A stretch of 64,000 bases of DNA from CAZUMW01 sp964621615 (GCA_964621615.1 CAZUMW010000006.1:62001-126000), one strand, 5' to 3'. Positions 42,853 through 52,392 are shown, numbered from the stretch's first letter. The notes: generated by a model from the letters alone, not told the origin. Program-made: numbers and translations.

Positions 42853-45800
42853 GGGCAATTGCCTCTGCCAGCGCCGGCGGTGCCGACATCCTGAGATAAT
42901 CAACACACCGGGAAATGCTGTGCAGCTCAAGCAGGCCGGAAAAACGCAGGCGCCCCTGCTCAATCCCCTCGAGACAGGAAAGCGCATCGTCGGCAGCCTG
43001 CAGCAGCAGGCTGCGCAAATGACCATCCTGTTTCATCATTCGTATGATGACGGGGCTGTACCGGTAATACAGGCCCACATAGCGCCGGCCGGCCGCGGTA
43101 TGCATTAAACAGCTGTCCCGGAACGCCCGCAGGCGGGAAAGATGCCTGTGTGCATCGGCGCGGCCGTGCAGAAGCGATGATAAAAGGCAATCGCTTCCGT
43201 TGTCTGAAACGGCGCTCAGCATCATATGTGCCTCAACCGTCTGCCCCGCTGAAAGCGAAACAGACCGGGCTGCAGTGGAATAGGTGCCCTGCAGCGAGCT
43301 TGCCTGAACCGTATAAAAACCGGCGGGATGCATAAGGATATAATACCCGTCCTCTGTGGTTGCCTCGTTCCCGGCATCCGTTCGAACCCACGCACCGTCT
43401 ATGCCCGCTCCGCTGTTTGCATCAACCACATTTCCTGCAATAATACCAACCCCGGTGGTCGATACGGACACATTGTAATTCATTTGCTGCCCATACTGAT
43501 TGTCAACCTGATACGACCATGTGCCCTTGCCTGCATTGTCTATCTGCACCTCGAAAGAGTTTGACCCGATGCTCACCGGGCTGTCAAAATACGGCTCCCC
43601 GTCGGGGTCAAAAATCTGAAGAAGCAGATCCCCGGCAGCCAGCGGCTGCAGCCGGAATGCGCTCTCGCTCTGAGAAGACCGGGAAACAGAAATGCGCAGC
43701 GTTTGTCCCGCCAGTTCGTTTTCAACAGATTTCTTCTGCGACTCGTTTGCTCTGATTTCATGGGTTTTCTGCTGAATAACATCGAGGCTCACCGAGGCAA
43801 ACCCTGCGCCGCCTGTACTATCGCGCACAAGAAGGCGAATACCTTTAGCGCCCGGGGCAACATCCCCCGCCACTGTTGTCTTCAGCGAATACACCCCGTC
43901 GCCCGCATGCTCGTCCCCGGCTGTGCCGTTGTCGCACAGCTGCCGGCCGAGCTGTCCGCCCAGCTGCCGCAAATCACAGAGCACCTCCGACACATTGGCA
44001 AGACCGCCGGGGTGGCTGACCTGCGCGGTTAATAACACTTCAGTGTCTCCGTCTGCCGGCACCGTTGAGGGCTCTACCGCAGCGCGGACTATGTCGGGGC
44101 TCGCCTGCGCGGCGGTAAAATCAATCCCTGTAATATCGCTGCCGGCAACCTGCACCGCTTTGCTTTTCGGCTCAAAGGACACCCCCTCCCTGAAAGGGGT
44201 AATCCGGTACTGCCCGCGGGCGAGCCCCTCAAACCGGTAGGCGCCTGTTTCATCCGCCTGTGTTCTGCGCTCTGCATTGCCGGAGAGAAACACGTCGGCG
44301 CCTGCTGCCTGCTCTCCTGAAACTGTCCCGCTCACCGTCTGCCCGGCGGACGGCTCATCAACAGCTATATAATCCTCTTTTAATGCCTCTGCAATCCGGC
44401 CGCGGGCATCCTGCACGCGCAGGCCGACCGAATAGATTCCGGGCTCGGTATAGGAATGGCGGGGGGACGCTTCATCGGTATAGGTTCCATCTCCCAGATA
44501 CCAGATCATGCTCTCGACGCTTCCGGTTGAATTGTCGGCAAACTGCACCTCAAGCGGAGCGCTGCCGCTTCGGGGGGAAGCGGTAAAATCCGCTGCAAGC
44601 GCCTCATCCTCAACCGTGATAAAATCGATAATCTCACGGGCGTCCTGCCGGCCCTGATCATCAGTAACCACAAGGGTTACCGTGTAGATGCCGGGCTCCT
44701 GATAGGTGTGCAGCGGCTCGGGCCCCTGACCTGTCTGCCCGTCGCCGAACTCCCAGTCCCGTGACACAATGGTGCCTTTGGAGCGGTCGGCAAACTGCAC
44801 CTCAAGAGGGGCTCTGCCGTAGCGGGTCCCTGCTGCAAAATCCGCTTCCAGGGAAGGAGCATTTACAATAATATAGTCCGGCTTTTCATTAGTGTACACC
44901 TCTCCTGCTGCGTTTGAAACGGTAAGGGCTACCGTATATACACCGGGCATATCATACGTGTGAACGGGATTTTGCTTCGTGCCGGTGCTGCCGTCGCCGA
45001 AACCCCAGTACCACCCCGAGGGGCTTCCCTCGGAAAGGTCGGCAAAATGCACCTCAAGGGGCGCATCGCCCTCCCGGGGGGTACCGTAAAACCGCGGTAT
45101 CAGCTCCTCGTCAATTACGGTCGTCGTGGTGGTTGAGTTTTCAGGAAACGGGGCCGTCGTTGTGGTTGATGAGGGGAAATCCGGAAAGCTGACTTTTACG
45201 CTGTTAACCCGCGCTTTCACATCAACGGTATGCATATCACAATCCAATTTGGTGCCAATTCTGTTCCATACCAGGACGGTAACGGGGAGGGGCATCTCCT
45301 GATCAACAAAATCTTTCACCAGAATAGGTGCTCCATCTAACCACCGTGTAAAGCTTATCGTGACATCTTGCGCAACAGATACACTCTCGTCTTCGTCAAA
45401 AAAACAAAGCCCTTCAGCAAGAAATTCAGGCAGCGTTATTTCCGATATCACAAAACCGCAACCCGATTGGTAAGAGGAATCAACGAGATAGGATATATCA
45501 AAGGTTATTTTAAGGGGCCGATCAAGCGCATCTTCTTCAGGATAATCACCAAGATCAATGAAAAACTGAACACCCGCTTCCGCTTGGCTCATGGAGGCAT
45601 GTCCGCCAACTGCCTCAAAATGTATAGAAGCCGTATTATTGTCTGCGACAGCATCTCCCAAGGGTATGTTGTAATTTTTATAATAACTGTCGTGTAGTAC
45701 ATATTTGTCATAATAATTGCACTCGGTAAAGGTCGCGTCCTGCCCGACGGTAACACTGTAGAATTCCGGGGCATTCGCCGCTCCGGCTTCCGTTAAAAAG

Positions 45801-45856
45801 AGCACAGAACAAATTAGGATACACAACATATGCCTGCTAAATAGTGATACGTTCAT
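42830..45856 (-). CDS. Secreted PKD-domain protein with degenerate CFI-box-like tail
   Basis: From ATG at 45856 the 1008-residue protein has a signal peptide (MNVSLFSRHMLCILICSVLF). A beta-rich domain and a Thr-rich linker (STTTTTAPF, STTTTTVID) follow, then at least three PKD domains marked by WYWGFGDGSTG, RDWEFGDGQTG and IWYLGDGTY. Two carboxypeptidase-regulatory-like repeats (VSGTVSGEQAAG, AGNVVDANSGAGI) come next. The last 120 residues (FRDSCLMHTAAGRRYVGLYY, YRYSPVI) match the CFI-box C-terminal domain. However, the usual CFIATAAYG is replaced by DCLLSSLLHG. A cell-surface adhesive or scaffold role is likely. Confidence 0.8.
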   Translation of the reverse strand: MNVSLFSRHMLCILICSVLFLTEAGAANAPEFYSVTVGQDATFTECNYYDKYVLHDSYYKNYNIPLGDAVADNNTASIHFEAVGGHASMSQAEAGVQFFIDLGDYPEEDALDRPLKITFDISYLVDSSYQSGCGFVISEITLPEFLAEGLCFFDEDESVSVAQDVTISFTRWLDGAPILVKDFVDQEMPLPVTVLVWNRIGTKLDCDMHTVDVKARVNSVKVSFPDFPSSTTTTAPFPENSTTTTTVIDEELIPRFYGTPREGDAPLEVHFADLSEGSPSGWYWGFGDGSTGTKQNPVHTYDMPGVYTVALTVSNAAGEVYTNEKPDYIIVNAPSLEADFAAGTRYGRAPLEVQFADRSKGTIVSRDWEFGDGQTGQGPEPLHTYQEPGIYTVTLVVTDDQGRQDAREIIDFITVEDEALAADFTASPRSGSAPLEVQFADNSTGSVESMIWYLGDGTYTDEASPRHSYTEPGIYSVGLRVQDARGRIAEALKEDYIAVDEPSAGQTVSGTVSGEQAAGADVFLSGNAERRTQADETGAYRFEGLARGQYRITPFREGVSFEPKSKAVQVAGSDITGIDFTAAQASPDIVRAAVEPSTVPADGDTEVLLTAQVSHPGGLANVSEVLCDLRQLGGQLGRQLCDNGTAGDEHAGDGVYSLKTTVAGDVAPGAKGIRLLVRDSTGGAGFASVSLDVIQQKTHEIRANESQKKSVENELAGQTLRISVSRSSQSESAFRLQPLAAGDLLLQIFDPDGEPYFDSPVSIGSNSFEVQIDNAGKGTWSYQVDNQYGQQMNYNVSVSTTGVGIIAGNVVDANSGAGIDGAWVRTDAGNEATTEDGYYILMHPAGFYTVQASSLQGTYSTAARSVSLSAGQTVEAHMMLSAVSDNGSDCLLSSLLHGRADAHRHLSRLRAFRDSCLMHTAAGRRYVGLYYRYSPVIIRMMKQDGHLRSLLLQAADDALSCLEGIEQGRLRFSGLLELHSISRCVDYLRMSAPPALAEAIAHECKNSR

Positions 45857-45885
45857 ACCCGCCTCTGCAGAAAAAAAGTTATAGT

Positions 45886-45909
45886 ACCTGATAAACAACA
45901 CCTGATAAA
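45886..45909 (-). promoter_or_regulatory. Tandem ACCTGATAAA repeat upstream of the PKD gene
   Basis: ACCTGATAAA occurs at 45886-45895 and again at 45900-45909, a 14-base period, 30-53 bases before the PKD start codon. Such spacing could place a regulator on two adjacent sites. A TATAAC lies beside it, but no matching -35 is evident, so a promoter or operator role is only a guess. Confidence 0.35.
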
Positions 45910-45956
45910 TGGCAAGCCACTCACGTCAGCATGTAGCAAGCAGCCTATCAGAAGTC

Positions 45957-45989
45957 ATGGCCCGGTTTATCCGGGCCATCCAGTTTTTT
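45957..45989 (+). terminator. Stem-loop with T-run (terminator-like)
   Basis: ATGGCCCGG at 45957-45965 pairs with CCGGGCCAT at 45971-45979 around a TTTAT loop, and a run of six T follows at 45984-45989. The geometry is that of an intrinsic terminator on the plus strand, although the genes on both sides are on the minus strand. On the minus strand the stem is preceded by an A-run and lacks a T-run. Confidence 0.55.
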
Positions 45990-46066
45990 AGTTTCCCATT
46001 ATTATTTCGGACAGAACAGAAACTTTTAAAGCATTAAATCAATTTGGACACGTTTGAAATCAATTC

Positions 46067-47644
46067 TTATTCCACATCAAAACCCTCGGGCAGGGTCTGG
46101 TTGTCCTCTGAGGCAGGGGGCAGAAAGCGGTCGTCACCTGCAGATTCGGTAAAATCAAGCGCCAGCTCTTTGGCGCGGGCCTTGTATGAGCCCGCCGCCA
46201 GCCTCATTTCATCTTTTGCCGTCACCCTGATTGCCGATTCGCCGTCCACAGGGCACTGCTCTTCACAAAAGCCGCACCCGTTGCATTTGTGCTCCACCAC
46301 AAACGGGCGCCTGAAGCCTTTCTCCCAGCGGAACACGATGGCATTGTACGGGCACTGCTCATCACAGATAAGGCAGAGGCGGTCTTCTTTCCATACCAGG
46401 CACCGCTCGCGGTCTATTACGGCAGTGCCTATTTTTGCATGCTTTTTCTCCTCAAGCGGCAGCGCGCGTATGGCTCCGGTAGGGCATGCCTGTCCGCACA
46501 GCATGCACTGCTGATCACACCCGGCATGGCGCGTGGCAAGCTGCGGGGTCCAGATCCCCTTCACGCCGCTCTCCAGACGGCAGGGCTGGAGGGTATTTGT
46601 CGGGCACACCTTCATACACTGGCCACACCGGACACACCGGTTTAAAAAAAGCTGTTCGGGAACGGCGCCGGGAGGCCTGATGAGGTGAGCCTGCCTGCGG
46701 GGAAATATATATGAAGCATAACTGCCGCCGGCTGCAGCAAACAGTCCTGCCGCTGCAGACACAAGCATGCTGCGCCGCCCGACATTTACGGCGAACTCCT
46801 TCGCATCATGCCGGAAGAGCGTCAAAGGAAATGATATCGCCGCAGCCGGACAAATCTGCGAGCACGCATTACAGAAAATACATTCACTTTTGTTTGTCGC
46901 ATACGGGTCATCGGGGGCAATGGCGCCGGGGGGACATGCTTCGATGCACTTCATGCAGGAGATACACCGGTCGCTCACCCGGCGCCGAAGCAGGCGCGTC
47001 CGTGAAAACAGGCCAAGCAGCGCACCCAGCGGACACAGTGACCTGCACCAGATCCGGGGATAAAACAGGTTTAGAGAAAACAGAATAAGCGAAGCTGCCA
47101 GGGTAATCTCAAACATAAAAAAAACGGGCTGCCGGTAAACGGTCCGGGCCAGCGCATACAGGGAATAGTGCTCTGCAATCGGACGCGCTGCATCAAGGCC
47201 CGCATTTGCGGCGAACACGGCAACCGGATACACAAGGAGGCTGAAAGCACGGGTAAGAAATGAAAGCGGATCAACAGTTCCGGCAAGGTTCAGCCCGAGC
47301 ACCGCCGCTGCAGCAATACCGGTGAGCAGGCAGTATTTGGGCATATGAAATGCTCGGCGGTCCGGTTTACCCCGCCTTCGGCGAAGGGAAAAAAAATCAA
47401 AAAGCGCACCAAGAGGGCACACATATCCGCAGAATATGCGCCCGGCAAGAACAGCGCTCAAAAGCACCGTCAGAGAAATCAGCATATTGACGTGAAGAGA
47501 GCGGGTTGCAAGCAGCTGCGTCAGGGCCAGCAGGGGATCGAAGCGCAGAAAAAGCGCCGGCGGGAATCCGGACACCGCTTCCCCCAAAAAAAACAATCCA
47601 GCAAACAGGACAAAAAACAGCAGCTGTACAGCACTGCGCCTCAT
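46067..47644 (-). CDS. NapH-like membrane polyferredoxin
   Basis: From ATG at 47644 the 525-residue protein has N-terminal membrane helices and two NapH-type CGYVCPLGAL and CRSLCPLGAL motifs. At least five [4Fe-4S] motifs follow, such as CISCMKCIEACP, CIFCNACSQICP, CVRCGQCMKVCP and CNGCGFCEEQCP. A second hydrophobic stretch precedes the RCGQC part. It likely passes electrons between the quinone pool and a soluble or exported iron-sulfur partner. It overlaps the stop of the DUF362 gene as ATGA, so the two act together. Confidence 0.88.
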   Translation of the reverse strand: MRRSAVQLLFFVLFAGLFFLGEAVSGFPPALFLRFDPLLALTQLLATRSLHVNMLISLTVLLSAVLAGRIFCGYVCPLGALFDFFSLRRRRGKPDRRAFHMPKYCLLTGIAAAAVLGLNLAGTVDPLSFLTRAFSLLVYPVAVFAANAGLDAARPIAEHYSLYALARTVYRQPVFFMFEITLAASLILFSLNLFYPRIWCRSLCPLGALLGLFSRTRLLRRRVSDRCISCMKCIEACPPGAIAPDDPYATNKSECIFCNACSQICPAAAISFPLTLFRHDAKEFAVNVGRRSMLVSAAAGLFAAAGGSYASYIFPRRQAHLIRPPGAVPEQLFLNRCVRCGQCMKVCPTNTLQPCRLESGVKGIWTPQLATRHAGCDQQCMLCGQACPTGAIRALPLEEKKHAKIGTAVIDRERCLVWKEDRLCLICDEQCPYNAIVFRWEKGFRRPFVVEHKCNGCGFCEEQCPVDGESAIRVTAKDEMRLAAGSYKARAKELALDFTESAGDDRFLPPASEDNQTLPEGFDVE

Positions 47645-48621
47645 ACAGAAGCCTTCGCTATGTTCATGGCGCCGGTATCGATGACGCCAAGGCCCATTTT
47701 GTGTGCCGCGGCTATATGCTTCACCTGCTTCGGGGAGAAGGGCTGTCCGTACCACTGGGCAAGCGTAACGCCGACAGAATCAACAGCTACCGGATCGGTC
47801 CCTGCGATGATCGTGTCCGGGTATACCACCTTGCCCGGACCGGATGGGCCGGCGGTCACCATTGCGCGCGATGCATCGAGCACGGTCAGATGAATCTTTG
47901 TTGCAGAGGTCAAATCGGCGATGGCCTGGTTAATATCGACCTTTGCATGGAAATACTTTCTATCCCATATAATTCCCATCAGATTTTTCATGCCGAGCGT
48001 CACGCCTGTGGTTGTATGTGATTTTGCCGTCGGCATGTTAATAAACACATCGGCATCAAGCACATCCTTTATTATCTGCACCTCTTTAAGGACTTTGCCG
48101 TTCTGCACGGCAACGCTCCGGTAAAACCGCTCTTCGTTTACGGCAAAGACATGGACATTTTTTATCCCGGAGCAGGCATCGGCGATACCGCTCAGCCTGA
48201 GGCAGGTTTCCGCCCGGTTAATGGTATGGTCCAGGACCAGCACTTCCCGCGCGCCGGCCTCAAGACACCTGCGGGCAACGGCGACAACGACATCCGGGTG
48301 TGTGTCGGCAGCCTGCTCCGGCGTGGACGCCCAGGAGAAATTCGGCTTAAGCACGACGCGGTTTCCCTTTTTGACAAACTGCCCCATGCCGCCGAGAAGC
48401 TCGAGCGCCTTGCGGGACGCTTTCGGCCTGGCGCCGGTTACCTGCGCTATGAGGGGTGTTTTCTGAGAAGACGCAAAGCAGCGAAGAGCGGGAGAGAACA
48501 CCGAAGGAACAGCACAGCTGAGGCCCAGCAGGCAGGTTTTTGTCATAAATGCCCGGCGCGAACAGCCTCCGGCCTGCTCAGGCCGGCAATCCTCGTGGCG
48601 TTTCTTATCGCTGAGTTTCAT
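47641..48621 (-). CDS. DUF362 protein with Tat-type signal
   Basis: The 326-residue protein has a twin-arginine-like signal, GGCSRRAFMTKTCLLG, near residues 18-33. A DUF362 core follows with VVLKPNFSWAS and VFINMPTAKSHTTTGVTLGM. DUF362 proteins are commonly encoded with ferredoxin domains in anaerobes; their reaction is not established. The ATG at 48621 starts it and the membrane polyferredoxin follows by ATGA, so a periplasmic electron-transfer unit is inferred. Confidence 0.82.
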   Translation of the reverse strand: MKLSDKKRHEDCRPEQAGGCSRRAFMTKTCLLGLSCAVPSVFSPALRCFASSQKTPLIAQVTGARPKASRKALELLGGMGQFVKKGNRVVLKPNFSWASTPEQAADTHPDVVVAVARRCLEAGAREVLVLDHTINRAETCLRLSGIADACSGIKNVHVFAVNEERFYRSVAVQNGKVLKEVQIIKDVLDADVFINMPTAKSHTTTGVTLGMKNLMGIIWDRKYFHAKVDINQAIADLTSATKIHLTVLDASRAMVTAGPSGPGKVVYPDTIIAGTDPVAVDSVGVTLAQWYGQPFSPKQVKHIAAAHKMGLGVIDTGAMNIAKASV

Positions 48622-48953
48622 AGGATATCCTTTCGTGGGTTGTTTTGTTAAAAAAACCGCTCGGTTTTCGAACCGGCCCTGCTAAATTATCAGTGTTGCC
48701 GAAACAGCAATGATATCTGCACTCGCTATGGATTCACAACCGAGTATATTTTAATTGTATTATGGGATGTATATTTTGCAAATTGTTTTAGATATAAACA
48801 CAGGATTGCGAAAATCAACGATCAGGCGGGTGCAGAGTGCGGACAATTTTTGCGGGATAATAAAACAAAATGTGAGGCCGATGGCGGAGAATATCTCCCC
48901 CGGCAGGGATGTTATTATACATATTGACAACCCCGAAAAAAGTCCCTTGTGGT

Positions 48954-49040
48954 GTCATTGCGAGCGAAGCGAAGCAATCTTTTCTCTCCTCAGTAGCTGG
49001 AAAAAAGAGAGTGCTTCGTCGTTTCACTCCTCGCAATGAC
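48954..49040. repeat. Dispersed-type repeat with GTCATTGCGAG ends
   Basis: The 513-base gap 48622-49134 holds an 87-base element that starts GTCATTGCGAGCGAAGCGAA and ends with the imperfect complement TTTCACTCCTCGCAATGAC. Palindromes with these ends recur in many environmental genomes (from memory, not searched). No gene is supported in the gap. Confidence 0.7.
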
Positions 49041-49088
49041 CGTTTTTCCGATTCTTTACAGGGCTATCAATATTATACCATCAGGATC

Positions 49089-49127
49089 GAAATCGCGTTT
49101 CGCCTGAGCTCAGAGAAACGCGATTTC
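49089..49127. terminator. Perfect 13-bp hairpin after the aldehyde dehydrogenase gene
   Basis: GAAATCGCGTTTC at 49089-49101 is the exact complement of GAAACGCGATTTC at 49115-49127. The loop itself contains CTGAGCTCAG, a palindrome. It begins 8 bases past the stop of the minus-strand aldehyde dehydrogenase gene. There is no T-run, so it may be a 3'-end stabiliser or a Rho-related structure rather than a classical terminator. Confidence 0.55.
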
Positions 49128-49134
49128 AATATAT

Positions 49135-50550
49135 TTAATAATCGATATACACCGTCTGTATCCAGCTGAACTCGTCGATACCTTCAATGCCGCCCTCGCG
49201 GCCGATGCCGCTGTCCTTCACGCCGCCGAACGGCAGGTGAGTCTCCACAGAGCCCGGAGGGTTGTTCACTACCGTAATGCCTGCCTCAAGACGGTTGGCC
49301 GCCTCAAAGGCCTCCCGTAATTCGCGGGTGTAAATTGCAGAGCTCAGACCGTAGGGAACGTCATTTGCGATGTCAATGGCCTCATCAAACGTTGAGCAGG
49401 AAAGGATGCACAGCACCGGTCCGAACACTTCCTCCCGGGCAATGCGCATATCAGGGGTTACCTGATCAAAAATCGTGGGCTGATAAAAACTGCCGGGGCC
49501 TTCGATCATCTCCCCCCCGCACAGCAGGCGGGCGCCCTGCTGCTGTGCCTCTTTGACATAGGCATCGACCTGCTCCCGGTGGTGCCTGGAGATAAGGGGC
49601 CCCATATCGGTTTCCGGCTCCAGGCCGTTGCCGACGGAGATTTCGCCGGCCCGGGCAACCAGACGATCTGTCACCTCCTGCAGTACTGACTCATGAACGA
49701 TAACCCTGCTTGTTGCAGTACACCGCTGACCCGCCACCCCCATTGCACCGGCGATGGTGTCCTCTACGGCTTTTTCAATATTGGCGCTGGGCATGATGAC
49801 GGCAGGGTTTTTGCCGCCGAGCTCGAGCCCGACTTCCTTCAGACCGGACATCTGCTTAATGTCCTTGCCGATCTCGGTTGACCCGGTAAAGCTGATAACA
49901 CCCACGCTGGGATGCCGGATAAGATGTCTGCCGATGGTTTGGCCGAGACCGAACAATAGATTCACCGTGCCGTCGGGGAAAATATCCGCCCCGTACTCTA
50001 TAAGCTCACAGGCGGTAAGCGGGGACGCGCTTGCCGGCTTGAGCACCACACTGTTTCCGCACAACAGCGCCGGTGCGAGCTTCCAGACCACAATGCTTAC
50101 CGGAAAATTCCACGGGGTCAGCAGCGTGGCCACACCGTAGGCCCGGCGCTGCGTAAAGCACATCCGGTTTATTATAGTCGAGGGGGTTACGTTGCCGAAA
50201 TAGCGCTTTCCCTCACCAACCAAATAGTCGACCAGGTTAATGGCGTCATCGATTTCCCCGATCGCCTCCCTGACCGTCTTGCCGACCTCCCGAGAGACAA
50301 TCCGCGCCAGATTTTCTTTTTGCTGCTGGAGCCTGTGCAAATACGTGCGCAGCATTTCGGCGCGCTTTACCACACCCAGCTCCTCCCACTGCCTTCTTAC
50401 CCGGCAGGCCGCCTGCATTGCCGCTTCGATATCTTCAGGATCTGCTGTCTGAAATTCCTCAAGGGCTTCATCGGTCGCAGGATTATAGGAATGGAATGTT
50501 TCCTGCGATCGCGCATCAGTCCACGCACCATTAATAAATAATTTTTTCAT
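49135..50550 (-). CDS. NAD(P)-dependent aldehyde dehydrogenase
   Basis: The 471-residue protein has LLTPWNFPVSIVVWK near residue 139, FTGSTEIGKDI, the glutamate in LELGGKNP and the catalytic cysteine in GQRCTATSRV near residue 275. It oxidises an aldehyde to the acid. The ATG at 50550 has a GGGAGG site. It is divergent from the MttB-type locus and shares its 336-base upstream region, so an aldehyde from quaternary-amine breakdown (for example betaine aldehyde or a semialdehyde) is a reasonable but unproven substrate. Confidence 0.88.
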   Translation of the reverse strand: MKKLFINGAWTDARSQETFHSYNPATDEALEEFQTADPEDIEAAMQAACRVRRQWEELGVVKRAEMLRTYLHRLQQQKENLARIVSREVGKTVREAIGEIDDAINLVDYLVGEGKRYFGNVTPSTIINRMCFTQRRAYGVATLLTPWNFPVSIVVWKLAPALLCGNSVVLKPASASPLTACELIEYGADIFPDGTVNLLFGLGQTIGRHLIRHPSVGVISFTGSTEIGKDIKQMSGLKEVGLELGGKNPAVIMPSANIEKAVEDTIAGAMGVAGQRCTATSRVIVHESVLQEVTDRLVARAGEISVGNGLEPETDMGPLISRHHREQVDAYVKEAQQQGARLLCGGEMIEGPGSFYQPTIFDQVTPDMRIAREEVFGPVLCILSCSTFDEAIDIANDVPYGLSSAIYTRELREAFEAANRLEAGITVVNNPPGSVETHLPFGGVKDSGIGREGGIEGIDEFSWIQTVYIDY

Positions 50551-50693
50551 GATGTAATGCCTCCCCTGTTAATTGATTAACGTTTATGGGCACCATACCG
50601 ATATATATCACCATGCTTTATTGTATAATATCGACAAGAGGCTGCCCGTTAATAAAATAAATTCATAAAAAAAAGACATTTTTGCCCCAACTG

Positions 50694-50722
50694 CTGACAT
50701 TGTTCCACTTTACTGATACAAT
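50694..50722 (+). promoter_or_regulatory. Probable promoter of the MttB locus
   Basis: CTGACA (50694-50699) and TACAAT (50717-50722) lie 17 bases apart, one mismatch each from consensus. A short MITE-like element (50753-50813) sits between this promoter and the first MttB gene, so it would be part of the leader. Confidence 0.5.
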
Positions 50723-50752
50723 GATGTCTAAACAGATATCATTCAAGAGCAA

Positions 50753-50813
50753 ACGTGTCCAAAATAAATGAAAGCATTGAGCAAAAGCCGGTTCGGGCAT
50801 TATTTTGGACACT
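50753..50813. mobile_element. MITE-like element, short internally deleted copy
   Basis: The ends GTGTCCAAAATAA (50756-50768) and TTATTTTGGACAC (about 50800-50812) are complementary. Inside, a 21-base block from 50771 is identical to the long element at 16677, and ATTATTTTGGACA (50799-50811) is identical to 16914-16926. The roughly 200-base core of the long copy is missing. It lies in the 336-base gap between the divergent aldehyde dehydrogenase and MttB genes. Confidence 0.65.
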
Positions 50814-50886
50814 ACTGATTAAAGAGGTATGCAGCATATAATAAAAAAATCCGTTATGTTAAATCCGTTACTGTATGGGGGGACAT

Positions 50887-52347
50887 ATGGAAAAAGGACT
50901 TGCCGCCGGTCAGTACAAACCGCTCCGGCAGGACCAGCTGGGAAGAATACATGAGACCGCTCTCAAAATTCTGGAGGACATCGGCATCACGGTCGCTCTT
51001 CCCGAAGCGCGCGACATTTTTGCAAAGGGCGGCGCCCGTGTGGACGCGGATACCGAGCGGGTCACCATCCCGGCAAAAATCGTCGAAAGAAAGCTGATGG
51101 ATGCCCCGCAGAAAATTGTGCTCTGCGGGGAGCAGCCGGAAAATGACCTTATTCTCGAAGATTCGCGCACCTATATGGGAACCGGCGGGGCAGCTCTGAG
51201 GGTTATCGATCCGGAAACAGGCGAGGTGCGGCCCGGCACCCTTTGCGATATTGCACGCCTTGCGCGTTTGGTGGAGCAGCTCGAGAACGTTCACTTTTTC
51301 ATACGGCCCTGTGTCGCGCAGGAAATTCCCAAGGAAATGCTGGGCGTCCACGAATTTTACGCAGCGCTTACAAACACCACAAAGCATATCATGGGCGCCG
51401 CATATACGCCGCAGGGGGTTCTGGATATTATTGAAATGGCAGCGGTAATAGCAGGGGGAAAGGAAGCCCTGCTGCAGCGCCCCTTTATTTCCTTTACCGC
51501 CGGCTGGATGCGAAGCCCCCTCACCTTTGATCCCCACACCACTGAAGTACTGATAACCATTATTAGGCAGGGACTCCCCGTGGCGCTTGCAGCAACCCCC
51601 ATGGCAGGCTCAACCGCACCCATTACTATGGCGGGCACGCTCACGCAGCTGCACGCTGAAGAGCTTTCAGGAATTGTGTTTTCACAGCTGGTGCGCCCAG
51701 GGGCTGCGGTCCTGTACGGTGGGGTTCCGGGCATGGCGGATATGCACGACCTCAGCTTTAAAGCGGGGGGAGTCGAGTTCGGGCTTATGAATGCCGCTAT
51801 TTCGCAGCTTGCAAATTATATCGGCATACCCAATTACTGCTCTGCCGGCATAACCGAAGCAAAAATCCCCAGCCTCCAGGCAATTTATGAAAAAACCTTT
51901 TCCATATGCCAGTGCGCGCTCGCCGGCTCAAACTATGTGCATCATGCTGCCGGGGTGCTCGAATCGATTCTCACAATTGATTACGGCCAATTCGTTATAG
52001 ACAATGAGATCATCGGCATGGCGATGAAAATGATCAAAGGCATCCAGGTAAATGAAGACTCTCTGGCTTTTGATGAGATAAAAAAAACCGGCCCGGGCGG
52101 AAATTTCCTCTCATCCAGGCATACCAGAAATCACATGCGCTCTGAATTCCTCGAGCCCATGCTCGCTCCGCGCAGCGACCGTACCGAGCCGGAGCTGATG
52201 CAGGATCACCAGCATCTCGACATCCTTTACCGCGCCCGGGAACGGGCACGGGATATGATTCAAACGGGCCCGTCTCAGAGCATTCCCGATGATGTTGACG
52301 CCCGTATTCGGGAGCGCTTTGCACTGCAAAAGGGCGCACAATTGTAG
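50887..52347 (+). CDS. MttB-family corrinoid methyltransferase (copy 1, no amber codon)
   Basis: From ATG at 50887 (GGGGGGA upstream) the 486-residue protein is an MttB-family barrel. It shows KGLAAGQYKPLRQDQLGRIH at the start, TYMGTGGAALRVID, AGSTAPITMAGTLTQLHAEE and QVNEDSLAFDEIKKTGPGGNFL near the end. MttB proteins move methyl from trimethylamine to a corrinoid protein using pyrrolysine encoded by amber. Here the frame is continuous, as in glycine betaine, proline betaine and carnitine demethylases (MtgB, MtpB, MtcB). A betaine-like substrate is inferred. It is close in sequence to copy 2. Confidence 0.88.
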   Translation: MEKGLAAGQYKPLRQDQLGRIHETALKILEDIGITVALPEARDIFAKGGARVDADTERVTIPAKIVERKLMDAPQKIVLCGEQPENDLILEDSRTYMGTGGAALRVIDPETGEVRPGTLCDIARLARLVEQLENVHFFIRPCVAQEIPKEMLGVHEFYAALTNTTKHIMGAAYTPQGVLDIIEMAAVIAGGKEALLQRPFISFTAGWMRSPLTFDPHTTEVLITIIRQGLPVALAATPMAGSTAPITMAGTLTQLHAEELSGIVFSQLVRPGAAVLYGGVPGMADMHDLSFKAGGVEFGLMNAAISQLANYIGIPNYCSAGITEAKIPSLQAIYEKTFSICQCALAGSNYVHHAAGVLESILTIDYGQFVIDNEIIGMAMKMIKGIQVNEDSLAFDEIKKTGPGGNFLSSRHTRNHMRSEFLEPMLAPRSDRTEPELMQDHQHLDILYRARERARDMIQTGPSQSIPDDVDARIRERFALQKGAQL

Positions 52348-52362
52348 AACCGAAAATCCGGC

Positions 52363-52392
52363 TTGACAAACACCCCTGTTTCAGCATATAAT
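52363..52392 (+). promoter_or_regulatory. Strong promoter upstream of the second transcription unit
   Basis: TTGACA (52363-52368) and TATAAT (52387-52392) are both exact consensus, separated by 18 bases. It lies 16 bases after the stop of MttB copy 1 and would start a transcript with a leader of about 410 bases before the MetH-reactivation-domain gene. Confidence 0.65.
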
